Origin: Moniliella sp. 'wahieum'
Lineage: Eukaryota; Basidiomycota; Moniliellomycetes; Moniliellales; Moniliellaceae
Assembly: GCA_003971905.1 (NCBI GenBank)
Contig: RSEE01000007.1
Coordinates: 1,116,001-1,180,000, forward strand
Reading direction: 5' to 3'
DNA length: 64,000 nt
Below, in pieces: positions 22,292-34,089 of the stretch. Under the pieces are notes generated by a model that worked only from the letters and a program-made list of their open reading frames with translations, was not told the DNA's origin and did no database searches. Position 1 is the first letter of the stretch; every line of letters starts with the position of its first letter. The position numbers were made by a program, and so were the translations under genes.

Positions 22292-23917
22292 CACTCTCAC
22301 CGCCTCAGGCCTCATCGCCATCCCTCTTCTCCCACCGTATCGTGTTCAAGTCAACCGTAGCATCTCGTAATCCCCTACACCCATCCACACCTGGCTTGAC
22401 ATTGACAGTTGACCGTCGTTGAGCCGCATCGTTTCTCCTCTCCGTTGATATATTCTCTCTTCTTCAAGAATTTCATAGCATAATCAGCAACCTTCACCAC
22501 ATATATCTCTTGCTTTCATCGATCATTGACATCCCGCTTGTTATTAATTGTTGTTCACACATCCATGATTCATCTCATCTCAGTACACTCAGTACTCAGT
22601 CGATCGCAGATCGCAGATCGCATGCCGTGTACCGTGCGAATCTGCCTTCCCCCCCCCCCCTCTCTCACGCCACTCAGTACTCACATCTCTGTAATATCTT
22701 TCTAGTCATGCTAGTCATCCATTTGATCGATCTCGACGTCGGCGAAATGAATTGAACCAACATTCGCTTCAGCGCCTCGATATCATCAGTCAGTACTCTC
22801 AGTCAAATGTAGGCTAGTTGCTCTTAGTTTCCGTCATCACCTTTCTGATGTACCACGACCGCGATTACCACTCTCCCACCCGCACAGGTCACATTACTGC
22901 CGTCTTCAATTTGACTCGCCATTCATGCACATGCTCGAAGACACACTTGCACAACCACCACCAATGAAAGATTCTCTCCGCCCAGCTTCTGTAGCTAACT
23001 TATAACTCCTAAGCCGCCTGTATCATCTATGATGTGAACGACTATATATAATGTTAAAGGTTGAAGCTTCAGTTGAAGGTTGAACCCGCCTTGCTGAACG
23101 GCTCCTTCGATGGAATCCAACCTTCTGCTTGATGCTGGCTGGGTCAGTGTCTCATCGATCATTCTTGTGGTTCTTGAGAGTTTGGATTACGGAGGTTGCT
23201 ACAAGCTACCAAATTCACCACAATACAATTAACATTTTGTTGCTGTACGAAGAGATTATATGTACCCCTGTGTGCCTCTCATCTCCACTCGTTCTCAAAA
23301 TACATAAAGCTAACAGTTCTTTTCTCTCTTCTTAGGATACCCACATTACCAAATTCCAACTCTCAACCCGCAACCCTCAAGCTTCAAATGAAGCCGCCCG
23401 ATAACTATAGGTCCTCTGAGGGAGCCTCACTAATCATTATTGAGAACAACTTGAGGGTGGAGAGCCAGCGAGGAGAAGAGGTCTCGACTCTGCGAGTTCT
23501 GTGCGACTGCTCGCTTTGACTACAATTTATAGTCTACTGTAATTTTACTACGCTGCATTGCTTCCCCTTCACCTGTACTATAGCCTGTTTGAGTTTTGAC
23601 TCTCAGCTGAGCCTCAGCGCTGAGCCCCCGAGACACGTTGAAAAGTGCCGTCACTCTGTCACTGTGTAACTCTGTCAAATTCTGCTCACACGTTTGTGCC
23701 CCCCCGCACAAAAGACGGAGAGTCTGGGACATGCGAGAGGTGACAGTCTACGAATAGTTTAAGGGCACCAGCTGGCGACAGCCATATATCCTTCTGTTGG
23801 TGCTGTTTTGTTCGCATTATATTCGTGCGGCCTACCTCTTGACAGAGGAAGAATGGAGCAAACCCAAGGTGGGCGAGCGAGGCAAGAAGAGAGTCAGATG
23901 GACCCACATTGAGACGA

Positions 23918-24535
23918 TCAGTAGGACCAGCAGCGTTTTTTTTGATGTAATTGGGACGCAGAGGTCAACCAATACCCCCCCCACAAAACGGCACCCGCGG
24001 GGAATATAGCAAGACTATTAACTACCAAAGGGGAGTTGGCATCCTGGAAAGGGAATCTCCCTGCAGATGGACATGGTTCATTGATCGTTGATAGTTCTTC
24101 ATCCAGTCTGTCACCCCTCTGGCTCGTCGGGCAAGGGGGGGGGGGGGAGAGAGACCTGGCGTAGGCCCGAAGCGTGGGCTTCGTACCAAAGAACTGTCCT
24201 TCTGCCTGGTTACCGGTATTCTGCCTGTACTGAGTCCTAGCGTCGAAGGCCGGTGTTGAGGGAGGACGTAGAACAAGACTATCGGCCGCTTGCCACCAAT
24301 CGAATGGATTCTTGTTCGGAGGGGTGTTTATATAGGCAGGCAATGTTCCGTGAGCTAGTATGCGATATAGGTAAGCGGCCAGGCTGTGGTCTGTTGCGAA
24401 CCACATATGGCTGAAGCGCTGAAGGTAGTCCCCCCCGCGCGATCGCACGCTCGGAGCACCGGCTATCAGAAGCCGAGAGCGATGAGCGATTGTAAGCGCA
24501 GCAGCGGTGCCAATGGTCGAATTGCCCTGTGACAT
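23918..24535 (-). CDS. Hypothetical protein, unsupported by family
   Basis: A 205-codon open frame with ATG at 24535. It is longer than expected by chance in this roughly 50% GC stretch. It contains HMWFATDHSLAAYLYRILA and NKNPFDWWQAADSL, then a Pro-rich segment encoded by a 13-nt C run, and ends FPAGAVLWGGYWLTSASQ before a basic tail. No signal peptide and no recognisable domain. It could be a chance frame. Confidence 0.25.
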   Translation of the reverse strand: MSQGNSTIGTAAALTIAHRSRLLIAGAPSVRSRGGDYLQRFSHMWFATDHSLAAYLYRILAHGTLPAYINTPPNKNPFDWWQAADSLVLRPPSTPAFDARTQYRQNTGNQAEGQFFGTKPTLRAYARSLSPPPPCPTSQRGDRLDEELSTINEPCPSAGRFPFQDANSPLVVNSLAIFPAGAVLWGGYWLTSASQLHQKKRCWSY

Positions 24536-26434
24536 GTGACACCTTCTCTACAACATAGGTTACAGGCACGAAGGCGCGAATCAGAAAGGGAAGATGCAAT
24601 ACTGATTATCGATCAAAACCCCATCTCTCAGTACTGAGCCTTCATGCTGGAAGAGTTGGAAGAGGTGAACGAAGAGTGGACCAAAAAGTTTCTGCAATAT
24701 CCGTACCAAAACGTCTGGGTCTGGCACGGTTTGAGGAGAGGGGGTTTGTCCCTTCTCTAGTGTTCATGTAGTTTTGGGTTTTGGATAGGAACCAGGACCA
24801 GGACCGTAAGGAACCGAGTACTGATTCTGAGTCTGAGATCATCTCAGCCTTACAATGAGGACCGATTGGGGAAAAGATGGACGCTGCTTTGTTGAGATGG
24901 ATGATCGATTATCGATTATCGATTATCCCGTAAGGAGATGCCCCGGTCAAATGGTTGTTCTGGAGTCAATATTCAATCATACATGGTGTGCAGTGGCGGC
25001 AGGTACCAGGTGGTGACATGGTGACATCTCAATAACCCAATGCCGTGACACAAAAGCGGCGTCAACAAGTCAATTGCACGGGACTCTCGATAACGTTTGT
25101 TAAGTACGTGTTCACGGTTGAACGTGGAATGCTGAGCGGCTCAGGCTGGGCCGTGGCAGTTGCTGTTCAAGCTTCAAGGTACAATATTGGTCCACCGGCT
25201 GTCCACCAAGAGTATACAATGTCGTAACCGCATCCGGCAACTATTGCCCACATGGAAGCCGCCGGTACATCGTCGTAACTATTAAAACGCCATAGTAAGT
25301 AGCCCCTGCCTGCAAATGCCTCCTTCAATTGTTGTCATGCATCTCTTGTCGATCAACCTGCTCTTTCTTCGTATGGAGAGCGGTGGGCGGCTGAGCCTCA
25401 GCATCAAGTTGCTGTAAGCGTCAAGCTTCGAGCTTCAAGAGGGTCCATGATCGAATCCGGCATCGAGTTCGCGGAGGAGTCTACGTGGAAGCAGAGGCTG
25501 GCGCTGAGCTTGAAGTGCTGAAGAAGCTTGAAGCCAACAATGGAAGCGGACAGTCGTCGATCAGCACCAATTCAGACTGGCATGCGCCGGTTGTCCGCAT
25601 TCCAGGCATTGCACCGCGCTACCCATTCCTTTATTTTTTGTTTCAAACAATGGCTTGCGACAACGCAGCGAGGAGCATAGTCCTCAGCAAGTACTTCACG
25701 CGCGGTGTCACGCATCATTTGAAATTTGAACGTTGAACGCCAGCCATTGACCATCTCTTTGCATCGCTCCACTACGTTACTTACTCCCCCAGCCACCACC
25801 GTTATCTGCGTTCAATGGAACCAGGCCAACGAAGCAGCATCGACACTGTCGATCCGATCGGTCATTCTGCTTGTTGAGGCAACCCCAGTCCTGCACCCTT
25901 GGCCCCATGGACCAACACCCAGACCAGGAAGGGTTTGTGGCATGAGTGTATGAGAGAAGCCGGTGCCACACACTCATGCCGCTCTTCCTCCGGCCTTTCT
26001 GGAACAGGAAGATCTTGTGGAAGGCGGGCAGGATCGCTGTGACATGTGGCAGGAAGAGTGCCCAAACAAGTAGGATCTGCAGCCTGTCCAATCGAATCGT
26101 CCAGGCCCACACTCTACCCTTGCCCATTCTGGCCACAAAAGCCCAGAGCAGAGACGCATTCCGATCAACATTATTCTTTCCTTACATGCTACATTGGATC
26201 CCAGATCTCAGATCTCACCAGAGGACTGCGCACACCAGACGCTCCTACTGTGTGTTCTACTTGTCGCTTTGCTACAACAGGCATGGTGCATGATGCTCTT
26301 CTCTGCCACTGCTCTCCCTAGGTAATCAAAAGCAAGATACCCAGCACAGCAGCAGTGTAGTATACCTATCTATGGTGGCATCTCATACTGCTGCTCCGCC
26401 TTAACCGTATCAAATAGTATCCAGGGTGCCCAGT

Positions 26435-26442
26435 GTATATAA
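26435..26442 (+). promoter_or_regulatory. TATA box of the secreted repeat-protein gene
   Basis: TATATAAA lies about 145 bp ahead of the ATG at 26586 and is followed by a pyrimidine-rich leader with CCACCCCCA units (26488-26520). Spacing is reasonable for a fungal TATA promoter; transcription is inferred. Confidence 0.5.
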
Positions 26443-26585
26443 ACCAGGGCCTATGTGTGGTCCTATTGGCTCTCTCTTCATCATCTCTTCTCCCCCCACC
26501 ACCCCCACCACCCCCCTCCTTCACTTACCCCGGGTACCTCTCCTTCCCCCCCACTCTTTTCCCTCACGGTATACGCTCTTTGATC

Positions 26586-28171
26586 ATGAAGGTCTTTAGT
26601 TCCTTGCTCGCTTGGACGACGGCCCTGGCAGTCGTTTCCTATGTTGAAGCAGCCAAATACACTCTTCCCACCAAGCAAATGTGCCTCAACCGGTTTTCAC
26701 ACACTGACAAGGTACGTTGCAACGCTTTTCCCTTTTCCCTTTTCGAAGACGACACACACATGATCGAGCGGCTGAATTAACATTGAACTGTCTTTTTCCC
26801 ACCCAGACAACCGTGTGACGGTGCATGTGTCCTGCTTGCAGTACGGCATTGCCAAGGACAGCAGTGTGAACGACCGGGTGGTCCATGGCAATGGCAAGCG
26901 CGAGTCTCGGCCCAAAGCGCGCCACTTGCGCCCCAACCCGCACGAGGGCATCCTAGCCCAGCGAGATGGCACAACGCTCTTGTCGGGCTTGGTCAACGTG
27001 GCGGTAGGCGGCAACGTGACCAACAACTACAACCAATGCAATGGCGACAGCCCCATCCTCTCTGGTTTGATCAACATTGCCATCGACGGTCACATTACCA
27101 ACAACTACAAGAGAGGCAACTTGGATGATATCTTGGATGGCCTGGTCAATGTCGGTATCCTCGGAGGCGACGTGACCAACAATTTTAATTCCCCCCCAGA
27201 CTGTGGTGCTTCCTCAAGCACTTCTTCCTCTTCTTCTTCGTCGGCGTCGTCTTCAACTGCTTCCCCGTCCTCTTCCACGGCTAGTAGCAAATCTTCCTCG
27301 TCGCGCTCGTCTACTCCCACTGCCTCCAGTTCCTCCTCGGTCTCGTCTTCCTCGGCATCGTCCTCCTCGCTCTCGTCCTCCTCGCTCTCGTCCTCCTCGG
27401 CATCGTCCTCCTCCTCTCCTCCCTCCTCCTCCCCCTCATCTTCTTCGTCCGTGGAACCGCCGCCGCAATGCGGTCCCACCTCGGTGCATCACCATTCTTC
27501 CTCCTCTACCTCGTCGTCATCGTCTACTTCCACCCCCGCTCACCACCATCACTCGCATTCGCACTCCCCTCCACTCCAAGTCTCATTCCAAGTCTCATTC
27601 CAAGTCGCGCTCGCGTCACCATTCTTCCTCTGCGTCGTCCACCCACTCGCGCCACCACCACTCTTCCTCCTCCAAGTCCCACACGCATACCCCCAAGTCC
27701 TCGTCCCACAGTAGCACGAGCCACCACCATCACCCTTCGTCCTCAACCAAGTCGTCTACCAAGCCTTCGAGCAAGTCGTCGACCAAGTCGTCTACCAAGC
27801 CTTCAAGCAAGTCATCCAGCAGCCTTTTGTCGACCAAGTCGTCCAGCAGCCTTTCGTCGACTAAGTCGTCCAGCAGTACCTCGTCGACCAAGTCGTCCAG
27901 CAGTACCTCTTCAACCAAGTCGTCCAGCAGTATCTCGTCGACCAAGTCCCGCAGCAGCTCTTCGCCGACCAGCAGCCATTCCTCGACCCGATCCTCTTCG
28001 TCCAGCAGCCGTTCGTCGAGTCAATCGTCATCGTCATTGTCATCGTCGTCATCTTCTTCTTCTTCCTCCTCGTCCCGCCCTACCTCTTCTTCCTCAGGAG
28101 GGGGAAACAACCTGCTTGACGGTATCCTCAACGTGGGTGCATTGGGGGGGCAAGTCAACAACAACTTTTAG
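26586..28171 (+). CDS. Secreted Ser-rich protein with four LxGLVNV...VTNNY repeats
   Basis: Not a family I recognise. The ATG at 26586 opens a signal peptide (MKVFSSLLAWTTALAVVSY, cleavage probable after VEA). A 95-nt intron lies at 26712-26806 (GTACGT...CCCAG). Exon 2 continues, one base out of phase, with HVSCLQYGIAKDSSVND. Then come three tandem 25-26 residue repeats: LLSGLVNVAVGGNVTNNY (about 26976), ILSGLINIAIDGHITNNY (about 27055) and ILDGLVNVGILGGDVTNNF (about 27129). A linker of about 305 residues follows, Ser-rich and then His/Lys/Ser-rich, with a minisatellite encoding SSTKSSSS units (27830-27950). A fourth copy, LLDGILNVGALGGQVNNNF, forms the exact C-terminus at 28171. A frame change lies near 27570. 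No GPI signal is seen. Wall or surface location is inferred. Confidence 0.8.
27830..27950 (+). repeat. 30-bp coding minisatellite (SSTKSSSS units)
   Basis: Units of about 30 bp built around TCGACCAAGTCGTCCAGCAG recur at about 27832, 27859, 27889, 27916 and 27943 with third-base changes (TCAACC, GTCTCG). In frame they give Ser/Thr-Lys-Ser4 units in the linker of the secreted protein. Confidence 0.8.
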
Positions 28172-30178
28172 AAAATAACCTACTGTCATCTTATTGATGT
28201 CTCTCCCCTCCATCTCTCGGGCGGTTCCGTTGCAGCAAGAAGTCGATCACCCGACTCGACTGTGTGCATTTCGGCCCTCCCACCCCCACCCCCTTTTTCA
28301 CATCTTGGGGGCCGAGCTGGTTCTCTGGTCCCTTCAATTTCTTCGTCTCTCGTTTTCCGGATCCCCTATCTCCTCGTGTGGACCTCCCTCTCACCTCCCT
28401 CTCTTCTTTACCGCCTTTTCCTTCCGTTGTCCCCTTGGTCCTCGTCTTGTGTCTACTATCATTTTCATGAGCTCTTTTCCCTCTCACGCTATTGTTCATA
28501 TTGTTAGGCCGAGCTCTTCAGTTGAAGTCTCAGTTGGTATATAGCTGCCTTCCCCCTGATTGCATCTCGACCACCTCTTCCCCTACTGCCTTGCTCGCCT
28601 GCCACTGGCACAGCGATATAAATTGTCTTTTCTGTATTTTTATGCCCCGTGTTTGATTTCCTAGAGACGATCATTGAGATCAATCATCAATGTATCAATG
28701 CATTGACCATGATGCAATGCGTGACCAATGGTTGATCGATTGATATATTGGTCGGGCGAGGATGGAGGCCGCTGCGCTTTGGGGATGGGATCTGCTGGGA
28801 GAAGGGGAGCAGGAAGTTTGCTGTGGGGAAGCAGGGACGGATGCCCTACGCCTGTGGCGGCAGACTGGCCGGCGGGGGCGGGTGGAGGCGGGTGGAGGCG
28901 ATTGCCAAGCCAGGCGGCTTGGCAAACAGGCGCCCGCCCACACACACGGCGCAGAGGGGCGCTGTGCTGCGAGGATCAGCATCACATGCACATGCATCAC
29001 CGGTCACCATGCATCATGCATTCCTTCGCACTGCGACCCAGTACGCACTACGCCAGTACTCAGCACCCGCACAGACTCAGCCTCGCGCTTTGCCAAGCGA
29101 ATGCGAGCAACTGCCTCCACACTTGGCTGCTGCTGCACCCAGCACGACACCCGTGTTCCGCTGGCCATACGATCGTCCCTGGGGCTGTCTGCCTTGCTGG
29201 GGCAGCAGCCGAGAGGTCGATCCGCCGCGCTGCACATTCTCTGTTGGTCCCTCGTGCACACCATGGCTACTCTGGTCCCAGTCCTATAGCAACGAGCCAC
29301 TAGCCACTAGTCACTGTGCTGGCCATTACCTCGGGCCTCCACGCTTCCGCACTGGCTGGGCGTGCGCAGGCGTGCGCTGGGCATGCCATGCTGGCATACT
29401 GGAATGGACGAGGCGAAGGGGAGGGAAGACATGCCAAGGCGGCGAGGCGAATGGGAGGGACGCCATGCCAAGGCAGCGCAGCGTGTTGGGCATTGCGAAA
29501 GCAACCACAGTGGCGCGATACTCGTGTTGAACGTGGAGACGAGCACATGCACACCGTCTGTCTGTACACCGCCAGCCACCCCCTCTGGCACCCCGACAGC
29601 CTAGCCCCCCACAAGCCTACCCAGCTCGGCCGAGCGTGGGGCGCTGCCAAGACGCACTGTGGTCGATGATGGATGAATCGACGAGGGAGCGATCATTGAT
29701 CGTTGATCAGCACGTACTCAGTATTCAGAACCCAGTACTCAGTACTCACAATCACCATATGACCCTATGATCTCCCTGCGCCCAAACATTAATCGCAGTG
29801 CCTCCAAGCTCCCGGAGAGGACTGTCTGACAGAGCCCCATAGTGCATAGTGGGCATGATGTGTTTTCCCGTAGCCAGCCTGTCTGCCTCAACGCCTCGCA
29901 CCATCCTTGTGCCCCGCACCACTGGCTCAGGCACCGCACCGCACCGCCGCAGCCCTTCTCAGCGCTCAGCCCCCATCCACCTCCGCCCCGCCCCGCCTTT
30001 TCGCTGACACCTTCGTCCTCATCCGTATCCATCCTTATCCCCATCCCCATCCTCACCCCCCCTCTGCCCTGCCCACCAACCCCTGCACACCCACCTCCTC
30101 CACTCTCCTTTCACCGCCCGCTGTCCCCCTGCTCCACGACAGCCTTGGCTTCGCATTTCTCCTCTCCGCCTTGGCACA
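28172..30178. other. Intergenic between secreted protein and lipase
   Basis: No gene is supported. ATTGAT/TGATCGAT words occur at 28665-28745, GGTGGAGGCGG units at 28878-28900, ATGCAT words at 28990-29022, ATGCCAAGGC repeats at 29425-29475, and CAGTACTCAGTATTC words at 29708-29750. Two plus-strand frames of 190-260 codons at 28728-29530 have no motif and biased composition. The last 250 bases are a C-rich leader ahead of the lipase ATG. Confidence 0.5.
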
Positions 30179-31819
30179 ATGCGCTTCCGTCCCTTGCCCG
30201 CTGTATTCCTCGCCCTCTCCTTGCTTCTCGCCCTCTTTGCTTCTCCTGTACAGGCGGCGAGCCAGGAGGAGAGCCAGGCCGACCCTACCCCCCGCCGCGA
30301 CAGTCCCAAGGTCTTGTATCCAGGGCCATCAACAGCTCAGCCATCCCCGAACCCCGCTTCGATCCCTTTTACATCCGCCCCGGCAACCTGAGCCTGTACA
30401 AACCAGGCGATGTCATCCGCCATCGCGTCATTCAAGCCCAATACAAAATCAATGGTGCCGGGCGCGTCTCCCAGATTGCGTACCGCACCACCAACTCCCA
30501 AGGCCATCCCTCTACCTCTGTCACCACCATCATCGAGCCTTCTCGCGGCGCTCAGCCCCGGATGCTATCCTACCACATCTGGGAGGACTCGACCAACCGC
30601 AACTGTGCTCCTTCCTACACCATTCTGAAAGGAAGCGATGCGCCCAACATTATGGTTTTGGGTGCGTTTGTTTCCTCCTTTCTCTTTGCTCGATATATCT
30701 AAGCACGCCCGCATGGTTGCTTCCCCCCTCCCCACGGATTCTATCCCTGCTGACACCGACCTGTTTTGCGATTGTCATTGCAGGTGACGATGTGCCCATC
30801 TGGTGGTCGTTCCTGCTCAACAACGGGATCAGCGTTGTGGTACCGGATTATGAGGGCCCCAAGTCGGCGCTCTTTGCTGGGTTTACAGCCGGCTACGCCA
30901 TTCTGGATTCCGCTCGGGCAGTGAAGCAGTACATGGCCTGGCCGGCCGATGCTCGGATTGCCATGACGGGCTACTCGGAGGGCGCCCACGTTACCGCCTG
31001 GGCAGCGAATCTGGCTCCGTCGTACGCGCCTGAACTCAACATTGTTGGTGTTACGCATGGCGGCACCCCCATCGACATGGAACTGTCGTTGCGTCATTTC
31101 GACAATACTCCCTTTTCCGGCTTTACGCTGGGCGGCATGCATGGCATCATGGCTGCTTATCCTAAGTTCAACCGGACCATCACCCAATTTGCCGACAAGC
31201 GCGTTCTCGATGACTTGGCCACCATCTATGCCCCGCCCGTTTGCCATTCCATCCTACGCGGCGCCCAGTTTGCTGGCATTCCATACATGGAGATGCTCAA
31301 TTTACCTGGTGGCGATCCGTATGCGCATCCGGTCGTCCGGGTGTGCTGGCGCGAGAGACAATGTGGAGCAACAAATCTTCGGTTGGCGTTGGGTATCCTA
31401 CTTTTCCCCGTATGATCTACCACGGCCGCAACGACGATGTGATTAGCTTTGAAGCGGTCCAGGTGTACGTCGACCAACAATGTTCCCACCCTGGTGTCCA
31501 GATCCAGTTCAACGTGTACGAAGCCAATGCGCACACAGCTCCCCAACTCGTCCTCGGTGGCGACTTGAATGCAATGAAGTTTGTTTTGGAAGTGATGGAG
31601 TCCAATGGCAAGTTCCTCACCCCCGTCCCGTGTGGTCAACCTTCCCCTGGCCTACTCAACTTTGCCACCTGGGGCATCACCAACATCCTCGGCGGCGATA
31701 TTGTCAAGGGCATCCAAGCGCTCAAAGATCAAATCGGTTCCGCCGACATGCCCAATGTTGGATTTGGTAGCGTTCCCATGTTGCTCAAGATGCTGCAGAA
31801 GCTCATTCCCCCCTTTTAA
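30179..31819 (+). CDS. Secretory lipase (fungal LIP family)
   Basis: Secreted alpha/beta-hydrolase that releases fatty acids from triglycerides. The ATG at 30179 opens a signal peptide (LALSLLLALFASPVQA). After a shift near 30315 the mature part reads EPRFDPFYIRPGNLSLYKPG, the family's typical N-terminus. A 122-nt intron (30662-30783, GTGCGT...GCAG) joins NIMVLG to DDVPIWWSFLLNNG. VVVPDYEGPKSALFAG is followed by the nucleophile elbow TGYSEGAHV with catalytic Ser (about 30975). One missing base near 31345 changes frame. Then MIYHGRNDDVISFEAVQVYV supplies the acid and VYEANAHTAP the His. It ends KLIPPF. The length, near 460 residues, is usual for the family. Such lipases are typical of lipid-using yeasts and of lipophilic basidiomycetes. 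Confidence 0.9.
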
Positions 31820-33632
31820 CTTGTCTTTTTCTTTCGTTCGATGGCGCACTTGTTGATTTGCTTTTACCCCCCCTCTCCCTTCTGGGAAAGTGCCTGGGGT
31901 CAGCACGGTATATGTGCTGGAGCTTGGGTTGTTGCTCGGCTACCTTCTCCGTCGTCCTGTTCCCGTGCCCGGCTGTTCGAACCGAGTGATCCTGGCTGGT
32001 ACCGCCCTTCATTGCCAAACCTGCCAACTCACTTTTCCTTTCCAGCTCGCCACGAACGGGACCCCCCCCCCCCCCCTGAGGCTGAGGCACCGTAGGTTAC
32101 CCCGTTCTCCCCCTTCTCTTCTTCGTTTCATTAATTTCCTCGTGTTCTCCTCGGCTTTTTCCTTTGCCTTTGTCTCTACCTTCCTGCTACCACCTCCTCA
32201 CCCTTTCCCTCTCTTCTCCACCTATCGTTCTATCGTTCTTTGCACCGCGGCTCATCGAGCTCCTCTCTCTTTTTTTGTTATCCTCCCCCCCTTTGCTTTG
32301 ACTCTTCACTCTTCCGCGTTTGGCCGGGTATTATTAGCATTCCATTTGGCTGCAATGTGCGTTGGGGAGGGAGAGAGAATGCGGAACCACAGTGGCCAAG
32401 GGTTGGTGTGGTCGCGCCATCCTCCTCGTTCCCCCTGTCTGTCTCTGAAAAAATGGGTTTGTGGTGGTCTTTGGTCGTGCCGGTGTGGGTTCTGCGAGTT
32501 TTTGGCGGTTAGACCAGGGTTGTTGGGTTGCACTCCTCGTATATCCACCTCAATGCCCCCTCTCCACCCTTCTTGCTCCCCTCTTGCCTCTCCCGCCGAG
32601 TTGTTTGTAAAATGACCAACAAAAGTCTCCTTTGGGGAGCCTTTCCTAGTTACTTCCAGCGGCAGGTGCTGTGCATAGTCTCATTCCGTCCCGTCGTCTT
32701 GGTCAAAGGGCAGGGGGTATATAGAACACATCTCACGTCGGCCCCTTGGTGACGTTGACGTACCACCTGTGGTATACCATGGTACCTCCACGTCCATGAC
32801 TTATGTTCAGTTCAGAGACAGTACGGCACAGTGCTATACGGCGCTATGCACGGCGCTTTTTCTTGTGGTAGTCTCTGGCCGTGGTCTAGACCTCTGCATG
32901 GTGGATCACTATATAGTGTACTTAAGCGACGATGGTGGGAGTGTGTCTGCAGAGTTATGACTCGTCGTCCTGTTGCTTTGCGCTATACCCCCCGCTATAC
33001 CCCCTCCCCATCTCTTGTTCATACCTCCCAGGCGCGATTAACGTTTGCCATTCCTCTCTGGCACCATGTCCACAGATACCGCCGACCAAGGCATTGAAGC
33101 TATCGACGGACTGCCTCCCCTATCCCATCAGCCCACTCTCCGATGCTGCCCAAAGGCGAGTCGGCCATCCCCCGTTTCATACTGGCTATAGAGACTTGCA
33201 ACTATAGTTTTCCTGCCAAGGCGAACCGAACCTTTCTTTCCTGTCGTGCTCTTCACTACAACACTGTGCCCGACTCTGGACGGGGCCAAAGGTGGGTCGT
33301 CAAGTTAGCCTAAGTAGACCAGGGAGACCGGGTAGACCATGTAGACCATGTAGACCATTTTAGGATTGTATGGGCCGAACAGAAACGGTACCCAAAAAGA
33401 GCAACCATTTCCGGCTCTGGGATGACACAGTATCACTTTACTGTCCCATCCCGTGCGAAGCGACAAAACAGATGGAGCAACGGGTAGGTCGTCCGGTCGC
33501 TGTTCCGTCTTTTGGTAAGGGTGGTGAGGGTGGTTAAGGGCGGCAGGGGTGAGGGGGAGGGAGAGAAAAAAAATAGAGACCAAAGATTCAGTCCTGTCCT
33601 TCTCTCAACAGAGCATCGTAGCCTTCTGGTCT
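31820..33632. other. Intergenic
   Basis: No gene. A 15-nt C run lies at 32062-32076. CTATACC/GGTATACC words occur at 32760-32790 and 32985-33005, TATATA at 32718 and 32910, and GGTAGACCATGTAGACC repeats at 33328-33362. A small plus-strand frame at 31890-32615 continues from the lipase 3' flank without motifs. Confidence 0.5.
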
Positions 33633-34089
33633 TTAGTTCGACACCGAGGAGAGCAGGTCCGAGTCACCCGCGTCCGTAACCGCGAGCACACTAGATCAAA
33701 GCCCATGTCAGTCAGTATACGGCAAGTGGGTCAAACCCGGCAAGAGGGGGCAGAGAACCAGAGAGGAAGAGGAAGAAAGAAAAAATGAATAAAGAAAAAA
33801 AACGTACCCAACACGGAAGAGCTTCCCGGACGCCGTGCCCAGAGCCACATTAGAGCCCTGGTAGTGGTGCACCAAGGTCTTGGACAGCATGGCGTAGTAC
33901 TCCAGCTCCGACTTGCGCAGCGGCGGCGTGTGTGGCCGAGATAAGAACCAACTTGGCCTTGCCATTGCGCAGCGTCTTGAGCGTGCTCGAGTAGCCCAGT
34001 TGCACCTTGCCCGACTTCATGACAAGTTGCAACTTGCCATTGATGTTCTCCTGCGTCGAGGTCTTCTTCTTGTTGCTCACAGGCGCCAT
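33633..34089 (-). CDS. RPL30: 60S ribosomal protein eL30 (two coding exons)
   Basis: Component of the large ribosomal subunit that binds kink-turn RNA. The ATG at 34089 begins [20 protein letters not shown], then [20 protein letters not shown] and [10 protein letters not shown]. One extra base near 33940 shifts the frame, after which [31 protein letters not shown] and GKLFRVG follow. An intron at 33691-33807 (donor GTACGT, acceptor CTAG) leads to the last exon: [13 protein letters not shown], ending in SSVSN at the stop 33633-33635. This agrees with the eL30 end FRVGVxSIxDAGDSDIL. Total near 112 residues, the family norm. The gene is divergently paired with eL37. Confidence 0.95.

Larger units (their letters stand above)
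20157..26434. other. 6-kb gene-poor region of short palindromic words
   Basis: No recognised gene. Features seen: G runs of 14 at 20360 and 20840, GTGAGGC x4 at 20475-20505, GGGTGC/GGATGC hexamers 20560-20620, CTCAGTACT words at 21515-21560, 22580-22600, 22670-22685 and 22790-22805, ATGCAT words at 21250, 21902-21925 and 22165-22180, an ACACGCCC array at 22235-22291, GATTATC x4 at 24905-24928, a G run of 13 at 24135, AAGCTT/CTTGAAGC words at 25420-25440 and 25505-25540, and AGATCTC words at 26200-26215. TATATA occurs at 23043. The 205-codon minus frame at 23918-24535 is entered separately. Confidence 0.5.

Noticed and set aside
25572-26136. Minus-strand frames of 75-119 codons with helical character
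   Set aside because: Overlapping frames on both strands are similarly open, and no family motif or splice-consistent chain was found.
27105-27479. An acidic Glu/Asp-rich minus-strand frame of 124 codons
   Set aside because: It is the antisense of the Ser-rich linker of the secreted protein (TCC/TCG read as GGA/CGA-type codons).
28728-29530. Overlapping plus-strand frames of 175-260 codons
   Set aside because: No motif, biased Gly/Arg/Ala composition, three overlapping frames equally open, and palindromic-word texture typical of intergenic DNA here.
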